From: Primula veris
Taxonomy: Eukaryota > Streptophyta > Magnoliopsida > Ericales > Primulaceae
DNA length: 64,000 bases
Direction: 5' to 3'
NCBI GenBank assembly: GCA_963682055.1
Contig: OY821744.1
Location: 30,046,967 to 30,110,966, forward strand
The position numbers and the translations under genes are program-made. The notes beneath the pieces are model-generated. The model did not search any database, was not told where the DNA came from, and was given only the letters and a program-made list of their open reading frames with translations. Every line of letters starts with the position of its first letter. The stretch's first letter is position 1. Below, one piece after another: positions 32,218 through 45,900 of the stretch.

Positions 32218-33952
32218 AATATGAGTCATCTATTTATTAATTGTAAATTGATTTCAACCATCAAATAATCCTCTAATCAAGTGTATTTATTCTCGTTTCA
32301 TCTTAGAAGTATTATAAAGATTATGACCTAAATACAGTATCAAATGAATTGCTATTTTTTTCTTACAAAAGATAACTCCGAATTCTATGTCCCATTTCAT
32401 GCTCATGCTTATTTTCACCCAATTTTGGAAATAATATTGCTCTAAACAATTTTTAAAATTTTAATAATTCCTTTAAACAAGTTTTTTCATTTTTTCAAAA
32501 TTAAACTATGTGATGTTTCTCTTAAAATTAATTGTTGGAGTATATCTATACATGTATAATCATAATTAGTAGAAGTTTTTTTAAATTTTTTAAACAAATA
32601 ATTTGGGTTAAATAGGTAAAGGGGACACGAAAGAGGACTAAGAAATAGGAGACAGAGGATTCGAACTCACAAAAGATCAGATTTGATTATTTTCTTTTAT
32701 GTTTTTGTTTGAACGGTTAGAAACTAGTGGCTGAAGAGGATGGACTTTGGTTCCTAGGTAATATAAGTTCCTAAGCTCTTGACCGGTGTTGACCTAAGCA
32801 AAGGAATGATGGAAGCCTCAAACTGAAGTCCTTTACGGTTTTTCCCTTAGTCGACCATAGCTATAGGGTCCGAATGCATGATAATAATGCTTATAAGAAC
32901 ATCGTGGAACAATGATTTTAAAGTAAAGTACTAAAAGCAAACTAATATTGTCACAACCAGTTACATACAGTAAATAAGTACTGACCACTGACATGAATCT
33001 ATGTATCGCGCACTGATTAGTGATTCCATGTAGATCTATACACATATTTAGCCTACAGTTTCGCTTAAAAATATCATCAATGTAAATATCAGGGTAGATT
33101 TCTGGAACACTGGCTTTTGACAGGGAAATTAATTGCAACAATTACTTTCCCGAACTCTTGCAGAATCATAATTTGTACGGAATCAGGACGCTGAACGCAA
33201 TAATTACCTGTGGAAAAAAAGTAAAAGACATGATCACACATTATGTACTACTTCCTTTGAAGTATCCAAATATTCCCCAAAGATGCATCTGGAGCGGGAT
33301 TTTGTAAGGGGTATAGTGTATAACTATCACTGTATTGTATTCCAATCATATGTTTTGGTAATAAGGAGATTTAGAACATTAAACAGAAAATGAGAAAGTT
33401 GTATTCTTAACAAAATAGAAAAGCGGAAAAACCAAAGATAGCTATACTCGACCAAAAAAACTACTATAGGCAAGCCTGACAGTACCATCGAATACTCAAC
33501 CAAAAGAACAATTCAGGCTCAGAATGGCATACCATCGACTGCATCATAGGCGAGCCTGACGTTAACGTTCGACGTACTAGACTAAAGTAACAATTATCTG
33601 CCCCTTGTTATATGCTCCAACTCATTCCGTATATCAGTTTTGCCTTTTCGCAGAAATAGTACAAACGTATAGAAGATGACTAGTAGCTCAGATTAAGGAA
33701 GAAACTTGGTGCCCAAGAAAACTTGCCGGGTATAATATTCTGAATTTCTTCATCTCTGAAATAATTCCTACAGAAACCGGTCTCTACAAAACCCCTTTTT
33801 CTGGTTTTTCTTAAGACAGGAACCAAATGAAACCTTTCTCCTGAAACTTGACCCAAGATAAGTTCTCCAAAGTGAAATGGAGTTTTAGCCCAACTAAATG
33901 AGTCTCAAATCTGTGATAGTTTTGTTACAAGAGTACAAGGGTGTCAATTGTT
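32218..33952. other. Intergenic DNA between the dehydrogenase and LTN1
   Basis: The two genes converge here, so it holds both 3' untranslated regions. It contains a MULE-type MITE (32374-32668). At 33450-33580 short phrases such as GGCAAGCCTGACAGTACCATCGA and AGGCGAGCCTGACGTTAACGTTCGA occur twice, a weak direct repeat. The ORF at 32833-33141 has no recognisable features and is not called. Confidence 0.5.
32374..32668. mobile_element. MULE-type MITE, copy 1 (295 bp)
   Basis: Flanked by identical 9-bp repeats ACAAAAGAT (32365-32373 and 32669-32677), the target size of Mutator-like elements. The right terminal repeat (GAGTTCGAATCCTCTGTC on the other strand) and sub-terminal GGGGACACGAAAG match the copies at 34360 and 61069. 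The left repeat (AACTCCGAATTCTATGTCCC) is diverged and has lost part of the arm. Confidence 0.85.
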
Positions 33953-36900
33953 TCAGAATGGAGATTGGCACAATGGGCAAGTGGATTTGTGTGAGGTAGA
34001 GAACCACTTATAGAGACAAGCAGAATGGAATTTGTATTTGCAAGTTTTGCAAGCCATTCGTGGAAGGTTATGGTCAACTGTGTGTATAACACTGTAACAT
34101 ATTGGGCAATCCTCAACACCTTCGAACTCCTTGTTGAAATTGTTTTTCCATATCTGTATGGCTTCAGCTAATGCTCCGTTCTGTATCACAAACAAATTAT
34201 AATGTAAACTAAACAGCAGTAAAAGATTAACATGAAAACTAACACATGTTCTATAATTAATTAAGTACTATATAAGTATAAGCCATCAACTAATTTTGCG
34301 AGGAGCCCAGATATACTCCCACAAAACAGAGAATATACGACAGAATAGTGTTATTCAAGGAGTCCGGATCCTCTGTTGTCCCCCTATTCTCTGTCCACTT
34401 TCGTGCCCCCTTACTTTTTTTTTTGATAATCAGAAACCCGCCTTTGGAAGTAAACCTGCTTCGCAAGCGCCAGGGTTCGAACCGTGGTGGTGAGCGTGGT
34501 ATACTCGGGTACCAACCACTTGGACCAACCACTTTTGTTCGCCCCCTTACTTATTTAGCACAAAATATATGTTTAAATTGAAAAAAATCTACAATTACAA
34601 TTATACATAATTACATACATATCGATTACACTTCAACAATTATTTTTAAGAGAAAAATCACACAATTTAATTTGGAACAATTGAAAAAAACTAGTATAAA
34701 GTAATTATTGAAATTAAAAAAAATCGTTTCAATTAATATTATGTGCAAATATTATGAAGTTTGCGCAGAATATATTATAAAAGTTTATATAAATGCAAAA
34801 CATGTAAAAATAAAAATAAATGGAAGAAAATAAGTAAAGGGACACGAAAGGGGACAGAGAATAGGGGTCCGAGGATCCGGACTCGTATTCAAGTATCAAA
34901 CCTTTTTACCTAATCAGTACATCAACCTACGATTTAATTTCTATTTAGTACACAGTTCAATGGGTGTACTAAATTGTCGAATCGGAATCTGATCGGAACT
35001 GTACGTTATTTTACCAATTGCTAATATTTTTAGGTTTTCATGTAAAATCGGAATCTGATAATAATTTAGAGTAAAGAAACTCTAATTAGCCCCCCAAAAC
35101 ACTCGCACTGAAATTTTTTAACGATGCAAAAAGTGGTAAACCATAAATGCCAAATATACCTGATTACGAACAAATGACAACATAGATAGTAGCCATTTCC
35201 TTTGCTTCACTTCAGTAATGCCAATACTTCTAGGACAGTCAACGTCCACAGAACGCAATGGGTAAGATGCAGGTAGACGAATTACTAAATCCATTCCAGT
35301 TTCGTCCTTAGTATAAGTAGCAACGACCTCATTAGATGATTTACTCACACTCACAGAGAAACTTTCATCAGCAAAGCTAGCTTTTTTGATCTGTAACAAG
35401 CAAATAATTGTTTTAAACTTATTATTCAACATGTCAATTTATGTAATTTGCAATCAAGGGTTTTACAAATAAATTATGAAGGAAGCAAGCAAAAGTAAAT
35501 AAGTCAAGTCACTCAAAGTGATTGTGTAGAAGCCCGTCCATTTCCCATTAAAAGGCCTATTAGTAAGGAATGAGAGGGGCATATATTAATCTTTGGCTTT
35601 ATCAATGCCTCAACAATGTGGGACTATTCCAACACTCCCCCTCACTTGTGGGTTGGTCAATTTCCGATAAGCCCAACAAGTGCAATCAACAAATCGGGTG
35701 GAGGTGGCCCATCATACAACGGGCTAGCCTTTGGCTCTAATACCATGTAGAAGCCCGTCCATTCCCCACTAGCCTATTAGTAAGGAAGGAGAGGGGCATA
35801 TATTAATCCTTGGCTTTATCAATGCCTCAACGATGTAGGACTATTCCAACAGATTGCAAGGTCAAACTTTTACTACTGGTTTACCTGCTTGGTTGCAACT
35901 TAGGTTCTGAAATTAGCTTCATCCAGCTTAGAGGTTCTAGATTGTTTAAAATGTGAGGTTTCAAGCTGGCCAACCAAAGTAGTCAACAGACTTGAGCCTG
36001 TAAGCTGAGCCAAACAAGGCTGTACATACTATAGCAAGCAGCCCGAAAAACAGGAAAATATATCTAGACGACGACCTTCAAAAGAAACATCCAGTCTTGT
36101 ATAGAATACAAAGAATTAGCTTTCAGACACATGGTTCTTCAATACTGTGAGCTTTTATAATGGGAGAAGACAAGCCGTTGACTTTCAATAGTCTCAAGGA
36201 AAAAATAAAAAGCTTTTAATTCACTTTTATAAGCTGTTGGGTTTCAATTATCTCAAGGGAAAAAAATAATTCTTCGGAGTAAAATAAATTCAACCAAACA
36301 CAACACATCCTTCGCTAGTCTTAGAAATCTTGCAAATAAATCCTTCAATGTACTCATTTGGTATTTCTAGAGCTTGTTTCTTTGCAGATTTTTAGCAAAT
36401 AACCTGGACTTTTTGAAGTTGAGAAAAAAACTGGCTTCACCAAACACAAAGCTTCTATATTTTCAAGCCTAAAACAAGATATAGAATTTTTTAAGTTGAT
36501 CAATTTAATGCAGTCCAGTTTTTATGGAAGAATAAGCTTGCTACCAATTAAGTCCCTAATGTAACTTCTGTACAATACATAGACACCATGTTTCAGCAGC
36601 TGACACTAAATTCTAGTTCTAAAATCGATAATGACAATAACACAACAAATATTTAGTCAAATCACATACCAGGGAAAGCTCATTTGTAATCAGAGGCGGA
36701 CTACACCACATTCTCGTAAAAGACTCGATTGCTGAGGATGTATTACGATCACGTATATCACTAAACCACCCGCGTATGTAAGCAGGAAGTGAAACAAGCA
36801 TTAAACCGAAAATAGCACCAGCAAATGAAGCCATTTCCTCTGGCCCAACAGGCCAAAGTGACTCGACAGAGAAGACAATGGAGCAGCTTTTGATGGCTCG

Positions 36901-39900
36901 ATTAGCTGAAATTGCAGCCTCTGATAACAGGGTCGGAATATTTGAATCTTTTTTCCTTGAGTTATTTGCAAAATACGATTCAAGAGGGATGTGCTGGAAC
37001 AGACAATCTAATATTGCAGAATTTGCATGGTCTTGAATGTGTTGAACCAATTTTTTTCTTGCAGGCGATGATAATGGAAATGATAACAGGCGTGATAGAA
37101 ACAAAGCCCAAGCAAGAAAGACATTCACCTATACAATTCAAAGACTATTAGAATAGGAACACAACTTAGTGGTCTTTGCGATTCTTCTTGAGAGAAATAA
37201 TGAATCATATTAGTTAATAAATGTGGAAACACTTGATTACGTAATTTGTTTGGTTAATCCTGTATTGAAGAATTTGTTGTGTTAAAACCTTTTGTCCTTG
37301 ATGTTATTTCGGTCCTTTTGGGTGAGCATGGTATACCGGTGAAAACAAAATGCCGTATTTTACCTTGTCATGTGTTCAGTTATTTTTTAAGAAACTAGTA
37401 ATGCAAAAGAATCTCAATTCAAATGCAGTTAACATAGTTATAAAAGCACTGACGATCTTTAAAAAAAACGTTCTCAAACTTGCAATGTTTAATCATAACC
37501 CTAAAATTAGCACCTTGAAATGTTAGTCTACTAAACGAGATATTAGGTTTATATGGTTGCAGCTTTTAAGCAAAGAAGCTGCACATTTTTAATTTGGGAT
37601 CCAGCTTAAAACTTCTAGCTTATTCAGGAAAAAAGACCAGAGAACCTCAAATTTTTAGCTGGTCAACTAAATCCAGTCCGGCTAATAAGAAAAAGAGGGG
37701 TAAAAGCCGAGTTTATAAGGTGCAACCACACAAAAGACATTGTGTTCCCTTTGGATTTAATCGACACGCACGTAAGCTGGCCAGGGAAAACCAAATAAAT
37801 ATTGAAAAACCAAGAGGTAAAAAATCGAGCGCAAACGAATAATTAAATTGTAAATTGGCTTCTTACACGTTCGGGTGCAAGTAGGTCCATCTCAATAATC
37901 TCATCTGGTGAATTTTCAAGCATATAAGTAATCTCCTCTCTCAAATTAACCTTCTCTTCTGATGATAAATCACGATGATTAGAGTCCTGGTTACCAGATT
38001 CGTCGCCATTTAAAGGAATAGTTTTATCTTCAATGATGATGGAACATTCTGATATGGGTTCAGATGAAAGAATAACAAAAGCAGCATACTGCAAACCGGG
38101 AAACGGCTTAGATGTGAAAAGAATTGCATACAAAGAGCTTATCGACCCTTTGCTTAGCTCCCACATATCAATTGACTTAGCTGCTTTATCTCTAGCATAT
38201 GCAGAGGATTTCACCACACTTGATGAAATTAACTCCCAAAAATGAGGATGATCAAGTCTTGTGGATGCTATAACAGAAGAAGCATCTGAGCCAGAAATAC
38301 CTGTGTTGACAAAGATATTTTTTGTTAATAATTGATTGTAGGGATATGACAGCAATAAGGAGGCTTGATTAGATAATCATAACTAATATGGAGATTACAG
38401 CACAAATAAGGAAGGTAAGCTTGTCAGTTTTTTGTTCTTAATTTCTTGCATATTCTTTTTCCAAAATCTCGGCATTGTGAATATCCTTGCGATGCTAAGG
38501 CTCTGTTTGTTTTAAGGGGAAAATAGTAAGGGAAAATATTTTCCCCGGAAAATGGATTTTATGGATGATTGGTTGATAGGAAAATAAGAAACTAAGAAAA
38601 ATATATTCCATTTTAGTAAAACAAGGGAAATTGATTCACCCCAAAAATGGGCGGAAAACATTTTACTCCGTGAGCAAAAACATAACGTTTTCACGAATAT
38701 ATATATTTTATCCTCTTTATCTCGGTTTTTTTTTTTGCTTTTAAATTAAAAAAAGTTATTGGTGTTTGATATATTATCTTTTTTAACTTTTCAAAAGTTA
38801 GCTTTCGTAAAAAAAGCTCAAAATCAGATAAATTAGGAATATGGGGACTTTTTAGCTTTTACACATAAAAATCACCAGAAGTTAAAAAAAATTAAATTAT
38901 TTTGTATATTTCCAAGTCACCAATAAGTTAAAATAAGTGAAAAATGACTTATAAACAAAAATAAGTTATAAGTCATTTATAGGTAAAAAAGCTATGAATG
39001 ACTTGTTTTAAGCAAGTTTTTTTCTCATTGATTATTGAAAACAGCTTATTTTGAACAAGTTTTTTTCTCACTGTAAAAGCAATTTTTTTACTATATAAAC
39101 CGATGCCAAACGCGCCCTTAGTCAAGAAATTTCCATGGAAAATCCAAGTATTGCCCAACTCTCAATAAACGAATAGATGGAAAACAATTTCCACGAAGAT
39201 AATTTCTCTGGAAAAAAATTCCTCCCCGAGTAAATATTTTCCGTCCAAAGTCCAAACAAACAGAGCCTAAGAGAGAGAGATAACAAACCTGCAATTGCTT
39301 CAGCAGCACCAGTGGAAAAGAACAAGCGAAGAACTCCTTCTAAAATTCGATCGTTGATGAGATTCCACTTCTCATTTTTCAAAATATTCAAATTTTCTGC
39401 ATCACTTTCTTTTTGTGATTCAACCATTTCAGAAAATTGTAAAAAAGCAACAAGGGCATTGGTAGCAATCTCTAAAATCCAAGAGTTTAACTTTAAAACA
39501 ACTTCAGATATATCATTATCAGAGCTGCTTGTGATGACTTCATTTACACTTTCAGCTAACTCCTCCATCATAATTACTGCAGGTTCAATTGAGGAACGTA
39601 TTTTAAATACTACAAAATCCCAATCTGCTTCACTAAATTCTTTCCAGCAATATCCAACGGAAATAGTTAATAATTTCAACAATAATGCTTGAGATACTGG
39701 AAGCTTATTGGGGACTGAGGATGAGTTGTTAACAGTTCTCTGTTTGCGGAACAATTCTAATAAAAGTGCTCTTTCTTCGAGGGTGCTATCTCTAACTGGT
39801 ACTGAACTTTGACTCCCAGATATTGTGCTTAAAGGAAAACAAGAAATGACCAGCTGGAGCCAATCTTCCATCTCTAAGAAAGGAGACAAGGAAGAAAATA

Positions 39901-42900
39901 AAACTAATAAAGATCAACAGAATAACTGTCAAGACATGCAGAAGACGATGAAGTTTATCCAACCAAAATATAGTACACCAATAGAACTCATGTGGCTTCC
40001 CATAAAAGGACATGATATGAAAGGATTATTTTTATACGTTTGTATACAAACCTATAAACTTAGCAATTAGTACCCTAAAGGCTAAAGCTCACATTATTTT
40101 GCTTTGGAAAACTACACAATATAAACCGCATAGTTGGGATGTAAAATTGATTTGTTTTCTACAGAATAGTGTACAAAAGCGCGAAAAACAAGGAATAGGA
40201 TGGTAGACAACATATAAAGTTGTCTATTTATTAATGCCTCAACCTATGATTTTCTTTTTCTATTCCGTACACGAAGTGTCCTAAACGTCGGAAATGTAAT
40301 ATTAGTGTACTAATTGCTAATTTTAGTAGATCGGCTACAAAATCAAAATCAGGTGATAGTTGGTGGACAAAATTGTAATGAACACTAATTGCTAATTTTG
40401 GTAGATTGGTGTACGGAAGTGATTGTGCACAAAACTATTATTATGCCATAGTAAAAAAGGTAACTCTCTGTAACATACAGACTAGTTAGCATATAATCAA
40501 TGTGGGACAACGAACAAACTCTTAACACTACAAACTCCAACAATAACATCCACTTGTGGGCCGATCCATCTAAGTGGATATAGTACACTGATGACATGAT
40601 GGCCTGTTTTCATATCATTATAGAGCCCTTATAACTTTTCATAATAGGAACTATTATGAGAAGAACGGTAACTCAATAAAACCACATGTTTAGTCAACAT
40701 ATAATGGACACAAACAACAAAGAACAAAAACTCACACAGTAACAAATTGTGCAGAAAAGGAATGAAGAAGCACCTTAACAGTAATTAGTTCTATACGAAC
40801 CAGTAGCTAAAATTGTGGTTTAAATGCCTAGCTTGTCTTATGGTTAAGCTCTATTGTGACTTGTAATACTATAGGTATCCAATACCAAGATGAAATTATT
40901 GCAAGCATCGTAGCAGAAAAAACGGTTATTTACCTTGACCTGGTTGCCATGCATTGAGAGGTGGGAATGTAAGAGTTCTCTGAAGCCAGTCCTTGATATA
41001 CTCTTGCACTGGATTATTCTGAGAGTAATCAAAGCTCAATGGCCTAATTAGGATACCCATAAGCAGAGGGAGGACCCCTAAACATTTCAAATTAATATCT
41101 CCACCAATAAAGAGTTTGTCAACAAGCAATTTGAAAAATAGCATAGCTTTGCTATTTTGCCTTTCAAAAAGAGTAAGAAGTAGACATGCAAGACCTCTTA
41201 AAAAGGGCTCGACATTCTCGATCTCGTTATATGAAATCGACCATACGTATTTTAAGCTCTGATGACAGCTGGTTCCATGAATAAGCACGCCATTTAGCAG
41301 TATGTTTACAATAGAATTTAATAAGCCTTCCTGGTGAGAATATTCTTCTCCATCCAAATAAGAATTTAATAGAGGTAAGAAAGAGCTAAGAGCACTGCCA
41401 TTATTCCATTTCCAGGTACATAATAATTCAGCAGCAAGCCAAGCTCGAGAACCGTGAGAGAGAGAGGTGCTCAATATACTACTTGTTTTCTCGGTAGAAG
41501 ATGGATCACGTGAGCTCGTACCAGCAATGACTTTGTTAATTCCAAGGTTAGATATAAGTTCGTCAAGAACAGCAACAAATAAGTGATTCCGAGATGCCTA
41601 CGCAGTTAACATTTTAAAAGCATTAGGCGGGGATACTCTATGAAGAGAATGATGAGGAATGAAGTAAGAGATAGTAAAACATTCGTGTAAATTACTATAT
41701 AACAGCGACATGATAACTTGAACAAACGGTACTAATTTCTGACAGAGTTTTCACAAATATGAAATAACTTGCCTAGATTGCTTTCATAAACAAGCCGACT
41801 TACTTTCATCATTATGACATCAAAAACAATTAACATCGACTACAATGCTCTTTGACTAATGAAGATAATAAATTAAACTCCACCATTACCTAAAGTGCTG
41901 ACCTAGAAATATATAAAGCTACATTAGAGTATTGCATGCACTAGATATTAATACACGAGGGCCACATTAGTGTTATTTCATTAGTTAGGAAACATCAGAA
42001 TTCTAATGGTAAATTTACTGTTCTGCTATTTTATACACATTATCATTTTGAGGTTTGATACACCAACATAACGAAAATCTCACGTATTTATCACTTTCGA
42101 TTCGTATACTAATGTTTTGGAATTTTGGTAATCATAATTTTTCAGACTGACCTATTAGTCAATTATCGCTTCTGTACACCAACTAAGCGGTTACTTGTCA
42201 CTTCTCTACCACTAACCTATATGCCAACATCGACATGTTGTATTGGCTTAGCAGTAAAGGTTATGTCAGTGTACTAATTGCAGTTAAACCAATTTATCAT
42301 TAAAAGTACGTTGGTGTAGAAAATTAAAATTTGGTGATAATAGGTTGTCATTACACAAACCAATTAAAAAACCTAAGTTCAATAATAATTCCAAATTGCA
42401 CTCACATTATTGTGTGCGAAGGTCTGAATCTTCACAGCTTCTGGTCCTTCGGAAAACGGATCTGGCAAAACCCATGAAGGCCATATCTCATCCTTGCTCA
42501 AAAATAGGTCCAACAACTCTTGTTCTTCAAAGTGATCTGTACCAATAGAGCCAAGAACCTCAAGTACCCAAAGGCTAGACAGAGAAACTAGCTGGTTCAT
42601 GTCAAAAACATCCTCATTGAAGATGGAAAACCTAATAGCCCTGACCAAAATACTTCCTAAAATGTGCCTAGTCTTAGGACATAGGCTCTTTAAAAACTGA
42701 GTACTTATCTTGGCACGAAGAACATGCACAGATGCACAAAAAGCTACTCTAGATTTCATTTGTTCAGCATTTTCAGAAACTACTGCTGCAGAATATTCCC
42801 AGTCAATTACAAAGATTGCTGCTAAAATAGCTGGGACCAGCCCGTCTTCGTCTTCGACAGTTTGCAAGCAAAATAAGCTGTTATCAAGCACAGAAAGTGA

Positions 42901-45900
42901 AAAATTTGCCCCCAGAAGCACATTAGCATCTGGTTCAGTGCTTGGCAAAGTTACATTTGCTTCTTTAAGTAATAAAGGACAAGCATGAAGAACCCAAGAA
43001 GAGGTGGAGCCCATCATGAAAGCAATTAATTTTTTGCATAACTCTTTCAGGACAAGAGTTTTAGCACTTTTGGATAGAAAAGAAGTTTGATCATCTTCTG
43101 CTGATCCACAAAGAACGGCCCTGTATCATTATATGAAAAAATTCAGTAACATAACTGTAAAATGATTGCTATGAAACAAGATAGGTAAACAATACTACAA
43201 TCGCTATCAAAAAGTGTAGCAACAAACCAACAACTAACATCGGTTTTGTTCTCTGCTATCTTGTATCTTGCTACAACTTGCAAGTGAAAAGGCTAATGAT
43301 CAGAAGCAACCACTCTGCTATTTAGAATTAAAGTCTATCAATTTTGTTTAACGTTTTCGTTCTCTGTTAAACTGTTGCTTTGAAACAAGTTAAGTAAACA
43401 ATTAAAGGGAAATATAAATTAACAAGCCTAGAAACAAGTAACATCGGTTCTGATAAAGTAATGAAATCCATCAATATAAAGAGGTGTACTCTGACATACA
43501 ATACCTTACTATAACTTCAAAGCTGCAAAGCTAGAGATGAGAGGCTAATACCCTGTTACCTAGAACTGAAGTCATCAACTATATATAAATTTTTTAATGA
43601 TAAAATGTAATCTAAGAGACTTAAAAGGCTTGCCCCGAGCCACTTACTTTTGTACTTATAAGTAAAGTTGTATAAAAATGCATTTGGCACCAATCAAGTA
43701 AAATCCTTTCAGTCAAATGTATGAGAACTATACTTTTCAAAATTAAAGGTTTTGACAATTTTTCTCAAAAGGTAAACACTCCACATATTCCACATGACAA
43801 TCAACTACTTCTCATCATTCCCAATATCAGAGAAGTATGCTTTTCATTTTGAAAGTAATCAATGAAAGTAAACTTTAATGCATCTACTAAAAATGTTTAC
43901 ATTTGTTGTTTCAAAATGCAACCAAACAAGCCCTTGATCTCATAAGAAAATAGAAGAAAGAGAGGGAGTCCAGCCAACATGAATTCTAATTACTATCCTA
44001 TTGGGGGTGGTCTAAGATGCTTGGCGGGCCTTCTATGGAGCCTCTTAAGAACTGAATTCAAAATGGAAAAAAAGTAAACAATTTTGAACGTTCCATACAA
44101 GATTCATTAGCAGATACCACATAAACAAAGGGAAAATAAATTAACATGTATGCACTACTGCATCTTATGAATGATTCAAATAGGCACATGTGCTTATCTA
44201 TGCTGCTACCTCATGAACCGTGCCTCAGTATTTCCTATAGAAGAAAAAGTAGACGCCAAAGAAACAGAAAACGAGTCCAACAGTTCATGCTGCCAGTCAT
44301 TTTGGTCGGACCCTTTTTTATGAACAAGATCAACACATTTCCTTCTCTTTTGAATTTCCACTTTTGCTTTCTCAAAGAGCATTGCCATGGCAAGTAGTTG
44401 GTTGTGATCAATTGCAAATGAAACAATAATATCCCATTGCTGTGAAAAACTTTCATTATCAAGTAATGCAAGCAATAGATCAACACGCGCACTAGTAGAA
44501 TAGCTGTTTCCTTGCAGGCACAACGGGATAAACATTTCCTTATATAGCTGCAGGAAATGTGCTAGATCCAATTCCCTGGTAGGGCTCTCAGAAAGGATAC
44601 TAACTGAAGCAATTTCACTGGAGACAAGTTCTTTCACTATACTACGAGGCCCAAACACAGAAACGGCAACCGAAAGAATTTTCATAATATGTGGTGAATC
44701 CTGAGGTCAGAAACATCACTCTATTACAGTAGGCGTAGGAAATATAAATGCAGATACGGCATGAATTACTTAATTACGCAAATCTTGTTAAGCATTAACT
44801 AAACTGCAAATAACCCCCATATACTATGGGTGGGTTTCAAACAGCCCAAACATACTTAAAAAGTTCAAATATTTGCAATTATCCCCCACGTATCATCTAA
44901 GTTTTGCAATCAACCCCACTGTCCAATCACCAATGTATAAAATGACATATATTTGTGCTAGGTGGTCTGATGCGGAGAATTCTTTTCATTCTAAATACAT
45001 TGTCGATATCTATTCAGCTTAAGCGTTGAAAACTGTTTTGACACCAAAAATCTGTAAAAACGCAGTTTCTTGCTTTCTCATATTATTTTGGCATAATACT
45101 TTCTGAAAGACTTCTTTACCAGATATCCACTATATATAAAACGCATATGTTAACAAAAAAACATGTATAAAAAAGAAATCCAAACCGGACCGACGAGCAC
45201 AAAGAGATACCATTATAAAAATGGATATGGATTTGAATGTTGATTGCAAATATTAAATAGCACATGGGTTTAATTTGCAAGTACCGGAAGTCCATAAGGG
45301 TTATTTGCAAAAGCCCATAGTATTGAAGTTATTTGCAGTTAACCCAAAGAAAATGTTGCATGTTTATAGACTTACAATATCACGAATTAATGGAAAAGTT
45401 TCTCTTAACATAGGTCCCAACACAATAGCCAAAGGCCACTCTTCACCTTTCTGGACTGGATCTTGTTCAAAGAATTGAAAGAAGTTGATGAGCCGTTCTA
45501 TAATATCTGAAGAAATTCTGTTACTTTTTATTTGGTTAAACATTTCTGTGCAGGTTTCGCGGAACTCTTCGCAGAAAGCTGAGAGAAGACCATGATCTAG
45601 AGAGTAAATGCATGCAAGTATCTCAATAATGCATTTTCCTGAAACCTGTAGATACGCCATCGGATACTGTATTCGGAGAGTCTCTACGATCTCCTCTTGC
45701 AATGGTTGTTCACTTGAAATAATTGGTAGATAGTCACACCATAAAAGTTCTATAAGAATCTTCTGAACAAGAGTAACTTGCAAAGCCTGAGTTTCATTTA
45801 TTCCACCACAAAATCTAGTGCCAAAAAATAAGGAGTTTAAAATAAGGAATTAAAGATAATAATCTACTTCGGTACAAAAAAGATGTGGCATGTGTTACTC

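Noticed and set aside
32833..33141. 102-residue minus-strand ORF downstream of LTN1
   Set aside because: No motif, no splice partner, and LTN1 already ends with a proper RING domain and stop at 33953.
34480..34500. tRNA gene suggested by the B-box-like GGTTCGAACC
   Set aside because: No cloverleaf or anticodon arm; the A tail and target duplication show a SINE.
35525..35634. Solo LTR
   Set aside because: A second matching LTR, primer site and purine tract lie within 330 bp, so it is a complete TRIM.
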